A DNA stretch of 62,307 nucleotides from Pedobacter nototheniae. GTDB taxonomy: Bacteria; Bacteroidota; Bacteroidia; Sphingobacteriales; Sphingobacteriaceae. Location: NCBI RefSeq assembly GCF_004335085.1, contig NZ_RQRS01000031.1, forward strand, positions 1 to 62,307. Direction: 5' to 3'. Positions 27,336-38,500 of this stretch are shown piece after piece. The notes under the pieces are model-generated. The model was given only the letters and a program-made list of their open reading frames with translations. It ran no database searches and was not told where the DNA came from. The first letter of the stretch is position 1, and every line of letters begins with the position of its first letter. A program made the translations under genes and the position numbers.

Positions 27336-28604
27336 ATGAAAAAATATATATATTATATGATAGGGCTGTTTTTGATTTTATCAGGCTGTAAAAAAATTGA
27401 GAATGCACCTGTTGATACTGTTGATGCACGCTTAAATGAGAAGATGACGCAATACGAAACCCAACTCGTATCAAGCCAGTTTGGCTGGAAAGGATATTTG
27501 CTTGCGGACACAAATAAAACAGAATTTTTTACATTTAGTTTTAACAATATGAATAGGGTTGTTATGTCTGCAAATTATAAGACTGGTACTCCAGAAAGCT
27601 CTTATCGTTTAAAAGCACTTCAGCTACCAACTTTAATTTTTGATAGTTATTCTTTATTACATCTTTATGCTGATCCTGATCCATCTGTTATTGGCGGAAA
27701 ACCTGGACAAGGGTACAAATCTGATTTTGAGTTTGGTATTGTGTCTGCAAGTGCAGATACAATACATTTAGTTGGGTTAACTAGTAAAAGTAAGCTCACA
27801 CTTGTAAGGGCAACTGCTAACACAACCATGAAAAACATGACTGATGAATATGCAGCATTAGAAGGTAATTTTACGAGATTTAGGACATATTTTAAGCGGG
27901 TCAAAATTGGAGAGACAGATTGTGAAGTTACTATTGATCCAAAGACAAAAATATTTAGTCTACAATTTTTGGATGGCACAACATTAAAAAAAACCAGTCG
28001 TAAATACTATATAAGTGGAACAACAATATCATTTTTTACTCCTTTGGATGTTGGTAAAATAAAAATTTATAGCATTATCGGAGTTGATTTTAATGCCGCT
28101 TCTGGCTTTGTTAGCGCCCAAGTAAATGGTAATGAGGTTCAAATTAAAGAGGCAATAGCTCCACTACAATATAATAAAGTTGATGCCGCTAAATTTTTGC
28201 TTCCGCATGATTGGCGTGGCAAAGGGTTGTTTATGCTGAGTCAATGGATGTGTATCCAGCAAGGTTTTACCGAGGATGGAATTCCTGATGCTTATGGGCT
28301 AACAAAAAGTGGAATATATTATATACATTACAACGTTGCAGACGATTTATTTGGCTTGAAAGGTGCCTTTACAAATGCTAGTAATTATTCATCAATGATG
28401 GAGTCTACCGTATCTGCCGATGGCATATTGTTTAATAAATTAATTTCTATTAAGGGCACGAACAATAAAGCTGCCCAAAAGGCAGCAATTGACCAAACAC
28501 AAACAACATTTACTGATCCTAATGGTTTTTATGCAATACCAACTGGAGATGGATATGATTTAGTTTCATTTGGCGATGCCAGAAGATGGATAAGCTTTAA
28601 TTAA
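27336..28604 (+). CDS. DUF4302 domain lipoprotein 2
   Basis: A 422-residue lipoprotein (Cys18 in LILSGCKK) with the DUF4302 signature: FGWKGYLLADTNKTEFFTFSFNNMNRVVMSA, SSYRLKALQLPTLIFDSYSLLHLYADPDPS and GQGYKSDFEFGI (about 45-135). The C-terminal half is unassigned beta-rich sequence. These proteins recur beside SusC/SusD/HExxH modules; role unknown. Last gene of the operon. Confidence 0.85.
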   Translation: MKKYIYYMIGLFLILSGCKKIENAPVDTVDARLNEKMTQYETQLVSSQFGWKGYLLADTNKTEFFTFSFNNMNRVVMSANYKTGTPESSYRLKALQLPTLIFDSYSLLHLYADPDPSVIGGKPGQGYKSDFEFGIVSASADTIHLVGLTSKSKLTLVRATANTTMKNMTDEYAALEGNFTRFRTYFKRVKIGETDCEVTIDPKTKIFSLQFLDGTTLKKTSRKYYISGTTISFFTPLDVGKIKIYSIIGVDFNAASGFVSAQVNGNEVQIKEAIAPLQYNKVDAAKFLLPHDWRGKGLFMLSQWMCIQQGFTEDGIPDAYGLTKSGIYYIHYNVADDLFGLKGAFTNASNYSSMMESTVSADGILFNKLISIKGTNNKAAQKAAIDQTQTTFTDPNGFYAIPTGDGYDLVSFGDARRWISFN

Positions 28605-28625
28605 AAAAACTTTGACTATTGCTTC

Positions 28626-28657
28626 AAGGGAGATCATTTTTGGTCTCCCTTTTTTTA
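28626..28657 (+). terminator. Terminator of the SusC 2 operon
   Basis: AAGGGAGA at 28626-28633 pairs with TCTCCCTT at 28644-28651, and the pairing runs into a tract of T residues ending at 28657. Confidence 0.85.
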
Positions 28658-29143
28658 TATAAAAGTAGTCTCTTAATAGCCATGTAATATGCTGAAAAAA
28701 CAATATGACATACAATGCTATTTAATGATTTTATAATAATTCTTCAATAAAAACTGCTTTTGTTTCCGTTCACGCAGAAAGCTTCCTTAATTCTTCTTTT
28801 TGTAAGCAACAACTTAAATATTTTAATAAATAAATAGCCCATTAGCCCGAAATAAATCGCTCAAAAATTGAACTTTTATCCATATTTAGCTGTATGATTT
28901 AAATAGAATTTAGATAGTACATTATTCGCGATAAATGAGTTGGTAATAAAAAATAGTTAGTTTTTTTATTTTAAGTTATTGATTTTCAGTGTTTTGATTG
29001 TTTGTTTTTATTGATTATTTAAACACGACTTTTAGAGTGATTTTTTAAGATCTTTTATTTACTTCTCTTTGTAATATTCTTATTACCTGTTCATTGGCAT
29101 ATATTAGTCAGTCAATTTATTTATTAACAACAACCTAAAATTC
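28658..29143. other. Intergenic region before SusC 3
   Basis: About 485 bases, very AT-rich, without a gene. Unlike the regions before SusC 1 and 2, it contains no TACGCA/TGCGTA dyad, leader peptide or conserved hairpin, so SusC 3 is probably controlled differently. Confidence 0.6.
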
Positions 29144-32100
29144 ATGAAAAAACTTTTACAAATTTTGTTTGTAATCTTGTTTATTTCGAGTACGGCTATC
29201 GCACAAGAACGAACAATTACAGGGGTAGTTATCTCCAAAGATGACAAACTTCCACTGCCCGGGGTAAGTATAAAAATTAAGGGGGCTACCGGTGGTGTTT
29301 CAACCGATAACTTTGGTAGGTTTTCTATCAAGGTAAAATCAGTACCAATAGAATTGACTTTTTCTTCATTGGGCTATATTACTTTTAAAAAGATTGTTAC
29401 CGATAACACTATAAATGTTTCCTTAGAAAGTGATGTTAAATCATTAAATGAGGTTGTAATTGCTGGCGCTTATGGAAGCGAACAAACAAAAAGATCTCAA
29501 ACAGGTTCTGTTGGCGTTGTAAATGCTAAAGATTTAGAGGCAACACCTTTAATATCTGTTGATAAGGCTTTACAAGGACGTGTTGCTGGGGTAATGTCTG
29601 TATCTGGGAATGGCCAGCCAGGCTCAAATCAAAATGTTCGGATTCGTGGTACAAGCTCAATTACAGCTAAGAACGAACCTTTGTATGTGATTGATGGAAT
29701 TCCCATTAACACGGGAGATTTGTCAATTAACGCTACAACTACTAATGCCTTGGCAGGCATTAATCCTAATGATATTGAAAGCCTTGTTGTTTTAAAGGAT
29801 GCTTCTGCATCATCTATATATGGATCAAGAGCAGCAAATGGTGTAATTTTAATTACCACAAAAACAGGCAAGGCTGGCAAAACTGTAATCAGAGTAGATG
29901 CTGAGTATGGTATTAGCAAAGCAGCATTTTTAAATGATAGAAATAAGCCCCTTAATGCTAGCCAAAATAGAGAATTAACAGCAGAGGGTTTACTTAATGC
30001 AGGAAAAGTTAGTTCAACTATGATTCCAACACTTGATGCAGCTTACAATTATTATGATAATACCATAGTTGGAACCGCCAGACAAGGAATTAATACCAAT
30101 TGGATTGATGTGATCTCGCAAACAGGAAAACAACAGCAATATAATATAGCTGCAAGTGGTGGAAATGAGCAAACTCAGTTTGCTATATCAGGTGGCTATT
30201 TAAAACAAGGTGGTACGGTGATTGGAACGGAATTTAATCGCTATAGCTCCAACATAAATGTTAGACATAAGTTTAATGATAAATTATCGTTCGGTATTAA
30301 TTTAAATGTTTCTAATTCTGGTCAATATGGCCCATCTGCTGGGGGTGCGTTTAGAAACCCACTTTTAGCAGCCTATTTTTTAAACCCTTACATTAGTCCA
30401 ACCAATGCCGATGGCAGTATTAACAATTCTAAAGATTTCTCTCCTGGGAGTGTATTTAATCCATTAACGGTTGTTAACCTTGATAAGAACAAATATAATG
30501 CATTAAAAGGGGTAGGAGGAGCAGATTTAACCTATAAAATCCTTCACAATTTGAAATTCACTTCTAAAATAGGGATAGATTATAATAATATGGAAGAAGA
30601 CTCCTATTGGAATCCAGATTTTGGAGATGGAGCAAACTTTGGAGGTCAATCATCCAGATATTATACTAGATATTTTAATTGGGTAGCTACTAATTTATTA
30701 AGTTATTCTGCAGAAATGCTTACAGATAAATCATTAGTAGCCAATATTAAAGCAGGTTACGAAGCCCAGAAATCAAGTAATTATACCATTGCGGTATCAA
30801 AAAGAGGCTTACCTGCTAACATTGGTATTGTAGTGCCAACAGCAGGTTCTGTTTTAAATACAGCAAATGGCGAAAATTCAGATTACACATTTGCTTCAGT
30901 ACTTGCAATAGGTGATATTTCTTATAAAAATAAGTATGTAGTACAAGCCAGTTTTAGAAGAGACGGTTCATCAAGATTTAGCACAAATAATACTTACGGT
31001 AATTTTTGGTCTGTAGGTGGGAGCTGGAATATCGATCAGGAAGATTTCATTAAGCAATACAACTGGATAAACCAACTTAAAGTTAGATCATCTTATGGTA
31101 CAAATGGTAATGCAAGCATAGGCAATTATGATTGGCGAGCATTATATTCATTCGGATCAACCTATAATTACAATTCGATTGGTGGAAGTGCACCATTTCA
31201 GGTGGGAAATCAAAATTTAACCTGGGAAATTAATAAACCGTTCGACGTTGGTTTAGACATTGCTCTTTTTAAAAATAGATTAGCGTTAAATTTAGATTAT
31301 TATTCAAGAAAATCCGAAAGATTATTACTGGATGATCCACTATCACTTACCTCAGGTTTTACATCTTTTAGCAATAATGTTGGTTCACTAAGAAATAGAG
31401 GTATTGAATTAGGTGTTTCTGGAACACCCGTTTTAGCAGGAGGTTTTAAATGGGATGTTGCATTTAACATTGCATTTAATAAAAATGTACTGTTAGAATT
31501 GTCGAATGGATCAACCAGACAGATTTCTAGTTTCGTTGTTAGAGATATTGGTTCTAACGTAACTAATTGGTTTATGAGAGAATGGGCAGGTGTTGATCCA
31601 ACTAATGGAAATCCACTTTGGTTTACTGATGCAACTAAAACAGCAACTACAGGGAATTATGGTTCTGCACTACAGGTAAATACTGGTAAACAGGCCGATC
31701 CAAAAGCCTTTGGAAGTTTAACAAATGGATTTAAGTATAAAGGAATTAGTTTAGATGTAATGCTATACTTTAGCTATGGCAATTATATTAGAGATGCTTG
31801 GGCTGCATACACTCAATCAGATGGCGCTAATGCCACATTTAATAGAGTTGCATCTCAAATGGCAAGGTGGCAAAATCCTGATGATGTTACGAATGTTCCA
31901 AAATATGTTTATAATAATGCGAATAGTTCTAATTCTACATCTACAAGGTTTTTGTATAAAGGAGATTATATTAGACTAAGAGATATTACATTAGGGTACG
32001 ATTTTCCTAAAAATTTACTTAGTACACTAAAAGTTTCGAGCATAAAAATTTATGCAAGGGCATCAAACTTATATACTTGGGTAAAAGACAAAAATTTACC

Positions 32101-32191
32101 TTATGATCCGGAATCTTTTGCAACTAGCTCAACAAATTTCACCGTTTACAATCCTAAAACGATAGTTTTTGGTGTTAACGTAGGTTTTTAG
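29144..32191 (+). CDS. SusC/RagA-family TonB-linked outer-membrane transporter 3
   Basis: A 1015-residue TonB-dependent SusC protein with a standard short signal peptide (MKKLLQILFVILFISSTAIAQ), carboxypeptidase-regulatory-like domain (about 25-105), LNEVVIAGAYG, plug (about 115-245, VRIRGTSSITAKNEPLYVIDGIPI) and barrel ending VGF. It lacks the N-terminal extension of SusC 1/2 and the STN domain of SusC 4. Paired with SusD 3, 16 bases downstream. No enzyme gene accompanies the pair, so the ligand is unknown. Confidence 0.93.
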   Translation: MKKLLQILFVILFISSTAIAQERTITGVVISKDDKLPLPGVSIKIKGATGGVSTDNFGRFSIKVKSVPIELTFSSLGYITFKKIVTDNTINVSLESDVKSLNEVVIAGAYGSEQTKRSQTGSVGVVNAKDLEATPLISVDKALQGRVAGVMSVSGNGQPGSNQNVRIRGTSSITAKNEPLYVIDGIPINTGDLSINATTTNALAGINPNDIESLVVLKDASASSIYGSRAANGVILITTKTGKAGKTVIRVDAEYGISKAAFLNDRNKPLNASQNRELTAEGLLNAGKVSSTMIPTLDAAYNYYDNTIVGTARQGINTNWIDVISQTGKQQQYNIAASGGNEQTQFAISGGYLKQGGTVIGTEFNRYSSNINVRHKFNDKLSFGINLNVSNSGQYGPSAGGAFRNPLLAAYFLNPYISPTNADGSINNSKDFSPGSVFNPLTVVNLDKNKYNALKGVGGADLTYKILHNLKFTSKIGIDYNNMEEDSYWNPDFGDGANFGGQSSRYYTRYFNWVATNLLSYSAEMLTDKSLVANIKAGYEAQKSSNYTIAVSKRGLPANIGIVVPTAGSVLNTANGENSDYTFASVLAIGDISYKNKYVVQASFRRDGSSRFSTNNTYGNFWSVGGSWNIDQEDFIKQYNWINQLKVRSSYGTNGNASIGNYDWRALYSFGSTYNYNSIGGSAPFQVGNQNLTWEINKPFDVGLDIALFKNRLALNLDYYSRKSERLLLDDPLSLTSGFTSFSNNVGSLRNRGIELGVSGTPVLAGGFKWDVAFNIAFNKNVLLELSNGSTRQISSFVVRDIGSNVTNWFMREWAGVDPTNGNPLWFTDATKTATTGNYGSALQVNTGKQADPKAFGSLTNGFKYKGISLDVMLYFSYGNYIRDAWAAYTQSDGANATFNRVASQMARWQNPDDVTNVPKYVYNNANSSNSTSTRFLYKGDYIRLRDITLGYDFPKNLLSTLKVSSIKIYARASNLYTWVKDKNLPYDPESFATSSTNFTVYNPKTIVFGVNVGF

Positions 32192-32207
32192 TTTAATTAA
32201 TAAGAAA

Positions 32208-33656
32208 ATGAAAAAATATATAATAAATTCAATTGTAATAGTTGCTTTAGCTTCCGTTGGAACATTAGTTGCCTGTAAGAAAAGCTTTCTCGACCAAAAG
32301 CCATATACCAGTTTAAATGTTGCGGATGCGATTACAACTGAAAAAGATATGCTAGCCGCATTAAATGGTACTTATTCATCATTAAGATCAGCACTTGTTG
32401 CCTTTGGAGGCTCATCAGTAGCATCCACTACTACAAATAGTTTCGGTAGAAATATTCCTGTAATAGGAGAGGTGGCAGCAGATAATGTGTATATATCAGC
32501 CAAAAATTCAGGTAGATATGTAACATTTGGAGCCTACTCCTGGACGGTTGCAGCAACAGAATACCGCGATTTATGGGCAAATCTATATACCTCAATTTTA
32601 AAGGCTAACAACATAATCAACTCTAATTTAGCTCAAAGTAAAATAACGGATCAGTATAAAGGTGAGGCTTATGCATTAAGAGCTTTATGTTATTTTGAAC
32701 TGGCTCAATTTTTTGCAAGACCGTATACAGATAATCCAGCAGCTGATGGTGTACCGATTGTGTTAAAATTTGACTATACCTTGAAACCTAAAAGGAATAC
32801 AGTTGCAGAGGTTTATGCGCAAATACTATCAGATTTAGAAAAGTCATACGTTTTAGCTACTGATTATAGAGGTAGTGCTTACCTATCTAAATATGCTGCA
32901 CGTGGTTTGGAAGCTAAAGTAGCTTTATTTAAAGGTGATTATCCAACGGCACTAACTTATGCTGAAGATGTAATTAAAAATAGCGGTTTTACAATGTTAA
33001 CTTTAAATAATGTTGTAAATTATTGGGCAACAGTTACGCCTCAAACATCTACAAAAAATGAAACTTTATTTGAAGTTGTTTCTGACGATGTATTAAATCT
33101 GGGTTTTGATGAATTAGCTAATATGTATAGTCAAGATGGTTATGGGGATTTATTATGTGCACCACAATTTTATGAGTTATTTGAGGCAACTGATGTAAGA
33201 AAATCATTAATTAACGTTGGTGTAAGAAAAGATGCCGAAAATCCAGCTTATATTGTAACTAAGTTTAAGGCAGTTGCTACTGATAGAGATGATAAAAAGG
33301 TAATCAGGGTATCTGATGTGTATTTAATCGCAGCTGAAGCCGCCAAAGGAACAAATAATGAACCTTTAGCTTTAACTTATTTAAATACTTTAACGGCCCA
33401 AAGAGATCCTTCTTTAGTTTATGCATCTACAGGAGCTACATTATTGGAGGACATATTAATTGAGCGTAGGAAGGAACTAGCATTTGAAGGGGATAGACTA
33501 CATACTCTAAACAGATTGAAAAGAGATATATTTAGGTCAAATGTTTTCCCTAAAGGTGCATTAACTATACCTTACACCGATTTTAGACGAATAGGACCAA
33601 TTCCTCAGGTTGAAATGATTAATAATCCAAACATCTCTCAAAATCCTGGGTATTAA
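32208..33656 (+). CDS. RagB/SusD-family nutrient-uptake lipoprotein 3
   Basis: A 482-residue SusD lipoprotein (Cys23 in GTLVACKKSFLDQKP). TPR segments YKGEAYALRALCYFELAQFFARPYTDNPAADGVP and the C-terminal LIERRKELAFEGDRLHTLNRLKRD are typical of canonical SusD. The lid of SusC 3. A perfect 16-bp terminator follows 44 bases later. Confidence 0.93.
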   Translation: MKKYIINSIVIVALASVGTLVACKKSFLDQKPYTSLNVADAITTEKDMLAALNGTYSSLRSALVAFGGSSVASTTTNSFGRNIPVIGEVAADNVYISAKNSGRYVTFGAYSWTVAATEYRDLWANLYTSILKANNIINSNLAQSKITDQYKGEAYALRALCYFELAQFFARPYTDNPAADGVPIVLKFDYTLKPKRNTVAEVYAQILSDLEKSYVLATDYRGSAYLSKYAARGLEAKVALFKGDYPTALTYAEDVIKNSGFTMLTLNNVVNYWATVTPQTSTKNETLFEVVSDDVLNLGFDELANMYSQDGYGDLLCAPQFYELFEATDVRKSLINVGVRKDAENPAYIVTKFKAVATDRDDKKVIRVSDVYLIAAEAAKGTNNEPLALTYLNTLTAQRDPSLVYASTGATLLEDILIERRKELAFEGDRLHTLNRLKRDIFRSNVFPKGALTIPYTDFRRIGPIPQVEMINNPNISQNPGY

Positions 33657-33700
33657 TTACTGATTTTATTAGTAAGATAGAGAATCAGTTGTTTATAAAT

Positions 33701-33738
33701 AAAATGCCCCATAAAGTTTTTACTTTATGGGGCATTTT
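33701..33738. terminator. Bidirectional terminator between SusD 3 and the minus-strand barrel gene
   Basis: AAAATGCCCCATAAAG and CTTTATGGGGCATTTT form a perfect 16-bp stem with a six-base loop. The A and T ends serve both directions. Confidence 0.9.
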
Positions 33739-33767
33739 CTATTGGTTAAGTAAGAATTAAATGGTAT

Positions 33768-34274
33768 CTACAATCCTAAATTGAAAGCTAATTTCAAACC
33801 CAGAAAGCCATTTGTATGTTTGCTGTATGACCAAGCTTCATAACGAAAACCTAGTTCTATTGATTTTTTATTTGATACAGGAAATTCAAACCCTATACCA
33901 GGGGAATATAGAAACCAAGTTTCGCCATATTTGTTAACAGCTAATGAAGAACCTAATTCTCCTGATCCGAAAAACTTTTTAGTGAAATAATATTTTAAAC
34001 CTACCTTAATTGGAACGTATCCGGCACTTGCCTTACTATCATCTGGTTGCTTAATTTTAATACTACTGAAACCTAAACTTCCAGTTAAATTTAACTTACT
34101 CGTTAAAGGGTGTTGATAAACAGAAGATATTCCATACCCAACACCTTCTCTTTCATTGATACCGCCGAAGGTAAAATCGGCTTCTACACCAAACCCAAGT
34201 TTAGATTTTTTTTGAGCATTAATATTTGAGATAATAAACATCATTAGCGCTATAAATAGAAATATTTTTTTCAT
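33768..34274 (-). CDS. Small outer-membrane beta-barrel protein
   Basis: 168 residues with a signal peptide (MKKIFLFIALMMFIISNINAQ) and alternating strands ending in a C-terminal aromatic/Leu strand (LGLKLAFNLGL), the style of an eight-stranded porin-fold protein. Strands such as LNLTGSLGFSSIKIK and KVGLKYYFTKKFFGSGELGSS are clear. Function unknown. It lies downstream of the terminator of the PorP gene, so it is probably its own unit. Confidence 0.65.
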   Translation of the reverse strand: MKKIFLFIALMMFIISNINAQKKSKLGFGVEADFTFGGINEREGVGYGISSVYQHPLTSKLNLTGSLGFSSIKIKQPDDSKASAGYVPIKVGLKYYFTKKFFGSGELGSSLAVNKYGETWFLYSPGIGFEFPVSNKKSIELGFRYEAWSYSKHTNGFLGLKLAFNLGL

Positions 34275-34370
34275 AAGGATAATTTTTTAGTTGATTAAAA
34301 ATGTAGTGTGTTTTTATATTCGTATAAATTTATTCTGCTGGATAATACTTGGTTCGGAATTCATAATGGT

Positions 34371-34408
34371 AAAAAAAAGGTTTAAGTGACTGTAAAATCA
34401 CTTAAACC
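34371..34408 (-). terminator. Terminator of the minus-strand PUL / PorP operon
   Basis: On the minus strand GGTTTAAGTGA and TCACTTAAACC form an 11-bp stem (34379-34389 with 34398-34408), followed by eight T residues (A residues 34371-34378 on the plus strand). Confidence 0.85.
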
Positions 34409-34491
34409 AAACCAGTTGTACTGCTAAACTGAGACGTCTATTTAATAAAAAACTTTGCTTAACTATTCATTAACCATCTAAACGAATACTT

Positions 34492-35397
34492 TTATTGTCC
34501 TTTTGGTGAAAGGAATAATCGAAGACCCACTTCGAAATTACTTCCAGATGATGACTGCCGTAAATATGAATTTTGAGTTGAGTATGCAGCAGAAAACTGG
34601 ATAGTATTCAGAAGTTTTAAACCCAAACCAGCTGTTACATTTTGGTTTGTGTGGTAAATTCCGAAAAAATTTAGATTTTGTAGAAATGCTATATTTGCTC
34701 CTAAATCTCCAATGTTTTTTATGCCTTTATAACTTCTGTAACCTACCTTAGGTTCTATTGTAATGGAAGCGCTCTCATCTACCTCAAATTTATAAGCTGC
34801 GGCAGCAAAAAAAGTAGCTTGATTTAAAATATTACTATTCGAATTTTTTAATGAAAAGATAATATTGGGTACGGCAGCTTGCAACGATAAATTGTTGTAA
34901 GCATAAGAAACTCCAAAATCGGTTTCAAACTGCATTTTGTTTTGGTTAAAATCATAAAGGGATTTATCGCTTAAATCACCTCCAACAACATCAAATTCAT
35001 TTATTTTTTGTTGTACACCTCCGGCAGATATACCGAAGCTAAGTTTTTGTCCTTCACTACTCAACTTTAAGTGATAAGCATAAGTGGCCATTACCTTTGT
35101 AGTAGCTAAAGGACCAAATTTATCGCTAACTAAATTAATGCCTAAACCTACATGCTCATTTAAACCGTATTCAGCAGTTGTGTACATCGTTTTTGGGCCA
35201 TTGCTTACCGATCCTGATTCCCTTAAATAACCTAAACTAAGGTTAAACTGCTTACTGTTTATTCCTGATTGAGCAGGGTTCATTAAATATTGATTTTGAA
35301 AAAAACTTGTTTTAAAGAAACCAATCTGAGCCTTAACATTTACTGAAATGCCAATAAGCACTGCAGCTATGTATAATTTTATTAATATTTTCTTCAT
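34492..35397 (-). CDS. PorP/SprF-family type IX secretion outer-membrane protein
   Basis: 301 residues with a signal peptide, then the PorP/SprF signature IGFFKTSFFQNQYLMNPAQSGINSKQFNLSLGYLRESG and TAEYGLNEHVGLGINLVSDKFGPL; a 14-strand-type barrel ends in VGLRLFLSPKGQ. These proteins attach to or stabilise particular T9SS substrates carrying type B C-terminal domains, and are often encoded right after the substrate. Here the substrate gene is directly upstream (115-base gap), so the pair is probably dedicated. Confidence 0.9.
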   Translation of the reverse strand: MKKILIKLYIAAVLIGISVNVKAQIGFFKTSFFQNQYLMNPAQSGINSKQFNLSLGYLRESGSVSNGPKTMYTTAEYGLNEHVGLGINLVSDKFGPLATTKVMATYAYHLKLSSEGQKLSFGISAGGVQQKINEFDVVGGDLSDKSLYDFNQNKMQFETDFGVSYAYNNLSLQAAVPNIIFSLKNSNSNILNQATFFAAAAYKFEVDESASITIEPKVGYRSYKGIKNIGDLGANIAFLQNLNFFGIYHTNQNVTAGLGLKLLNTIQFSAAYSTQNSYLRQSSSGSNFEVGLRLFLSPKGQ

Positions 35398-35511
35398 TTA
35401 TGCTTATTCTTTAGTAGTAGCCATAGGTGCTACTTAATTTGATTTTAGTTTGATACAATTGTATTGCTGTCTAATCATCCTTTTAGTTGATCAAACAGCA
35501 ATCAATTCATA

Positions 35512-38500
35512 TTATGGGTTGCTGTTTACAATAACCAGAGTGCCGGTGAATGCCTTTTCTCCGTTGTTTCGCTCAACAATATAATAGTAACCACCTTGTG
35601 GTAATAAGGATCCATGGAAAGTGCCATCCCAATCATTTTGGTAGTTCTTTGTATTGAAAACAGTACGTCCGGATCTATCCATAATCTTTACATAATTTTC
35701 AGGGTATTTTTGAAGGCCGAAAATTATCCACGTATCATTTTTACCATCTCCATTTGGAGTTAATACATTAGATACAATTAGGTCAGAATCTGCAGGATTT
35801 AAAGTTATACTGCTTGTAACAGTACAACCCATAGTACTTGTTGTGTGGAGTGTATAGGTAGTTGTTATAACAGGCTTTACAGCTAATGTTAGTCCGTTTT
35901 TTGAACCAAGAATTCCTGGTGCATCATCCCACAGGTAGGTGGTGGTGGTAACTGGATAATTGGTTTCTCCAGTTAAAATAACCGTTTTGTTTTTAGGAAC
36001 TGCTGTTATGTCTGCATCAGCTGTTATTTTTAAAGTTGCAGGTGTAAATGCTATTTTAACATCTATTGTGGCTACATCAATACTGTAATTGTAGGTTCCG
36101 CCATTATCTTGTACCTTTAAGGAAATTGTTGCAATATCTCCATCTTTTGCCAAACCTGATGGTATTACTTTAAAATAAGCATAACCATTCTTAATCTCAG
36201 GAGTAAAGGAAAGATTAGAAAAAAGGTCGGGTTTATCAGTAGTTATTTCAATTACCTTTAATGTTTGTGTACTTTCATTGCCAGGCCCACCCAATAAATC
36301 TTGAATAACAAAACTTTCTTCTCCTATGCCACCACAAATATTACGGGTTAATATAGGTACGCTAGCTAAAGGAATATTATTAAAACCAGGTGTGGTTACT
36401 TCTTCCGTATTAGAAAACAACGAGGCTATATTATCCTTATAAGCCAAAATTTTATAATAATATTTTTTTGCTGGCCACACCGTTTTGTCTGTCGCACTAT
36501 TTGTATTAGCATCTAGGGTTAGTAAATCAGAAAAGGTGATATTGTCTTCAGATCTTTGTAACACATATTTGGTCTCATCTGTAGCTCTATCCTGCCAAGT
36601 TAAATTTACTGATTTTTCGTCGGCACTTGTAATTTTTAAAAATGTAGGTGATAAAGGTCTGTTTGCTACTGTTTGAGTGGTAACTTCAGCCACATTAGAC
36701 CAGCCCGTAACCGCAGTAACCGTATTACCTATTGCTTTTATGCGATAATAATACTTAGCACCATCTGCTAAATTATTATCAGTATATGATAATGGTGTTG
36801 CAGCTAAGGTTTCCAGTGTGTTATAGTTCAAGCCATCTGTTGATCGTTGTATAACATAACTTACTACTGGTCTGGTAACATCCTGGTTCCAAGTTAAAGT
36901 TACACTGTTATCTGTTGATGCAGATACTTTAAGGTTTGCAGGTAGTACAGGTGCGTTAGCATCGATTCCTAATATTTCCCATTCAGCAATTTGATAGCGT
37001 ATACCATCCCTTGGTCCATTATTATTTGTAAAATTGATTTTGTAGAATTTATAGGCTGTTGTACCAGGATTTGTAAGGTAATAGGTGAATTTTTTTAGCC
37101 TGCTTTCGAGCCCCCCTTCTTGCGTTCTGGTATCTAATATAACCCATTGATTACCATCGTTTGATCCAGAGAATGTCCAATCTCGTGGATCGCGGGAAGG
37201 GCTATCATTCGCAGTTGTTAATGTATACCCATTTACAACATAAGATCCTTTTGGCTGGTAAGTTGCTGATAAATTTAAACCAACATTACTGTTAAACATC
37301 AGCCATTTCGTTGCTATATCGTTATCAATTAATTTTGAAGATTGTTCATCACCAGGGTTATCGGCGCTAACGGCTAGTGTTCCACCATCATCAGTAATAT
37401 CTGTTTGGGCGGCGGTAATTCCGTTAGTAGTTACACTGGCAATTAAAGAATATGGGGAGTAACCAGTATAATTAAATCCTCTAATTCGGTATTGATAGGT
37501 TGTATTTGGACTGAGTGATTCTTCTATAAAAGAAGATATAGACTTGTCAAATTTCCCAACAAGTTTAAAATCAATATTATTGGTTGATTTTTCTAACTCA
37601 AAACTACCGGGAGTATTTATTGGATAAACCCATTTTAAAGTGGCATTAGTTCCTGTGTTTGTAGTAGCAGTTAAAGTAGGTAAGAGTGTTAGTATGTCGC
37701 TTTTCGTAGTTATTTTTACTATTGCAGAATAAGGAGAAGGAGCAACCTCATTTATTCCTCTTACTCTGTACCAATAATCGGTAGATTGAGTTAAGCTCGC
37801 ATCGGCATAATTATTAATGTTTTTGTCAACCGAGCCAATTAAAACAAAATCAATTCCGTTAACAGATCTTTCCACTTGAAATTGACCTTTCGTGTAAATC
37901 ACTAAGGTACCCCATGATAAGTTTGCTACGTTTCCAGTTAAACCCTGAGTTATAGTTAAAGTTGGGGCTGCAACTAAAATGTCGCTTGGAGCTGTTATAG
38001 CAGCTACATTTGAATATGGCGATGATGACTTATAATTTACACCTTTTATCCGGTACCAATAGTTTTTATTGCGGATACAAGTAGCATCCAAATAATTGAT
38101 GGCATTTTTGTCGAATGTTTTCAGTAAAGTGAAATTAATTCCATCTTCAGATTTTTCCAATAAAAATTGACCTGGAGTATATATATTAAGGCCAGACCAT
38201 GTTAACAAAATTTCTAAGCTTGAACTTCCCGCTGTTACAGATAGTTTTGGAGCATCTTTTAAAACATCATCTACTGTAGTAACTTTAACGGGTAAAGAAT
38301 ACGCTCGCTTAATGTCATCAACTACTGCTCTTATTCTATACCAATAATCAGTCCCAACTTGAAGTTTTGAATCATTGTAAAAAAGATCTGAGTTGGTTAC
38401 TGTACTGATTAATGTAAAATCTACACCGTTTGTCGATCTTTCTATTTCATACTTTCCATTCTTCGAAATTTTATTCCAGGTTATTTTAGCTAAATCTCCT

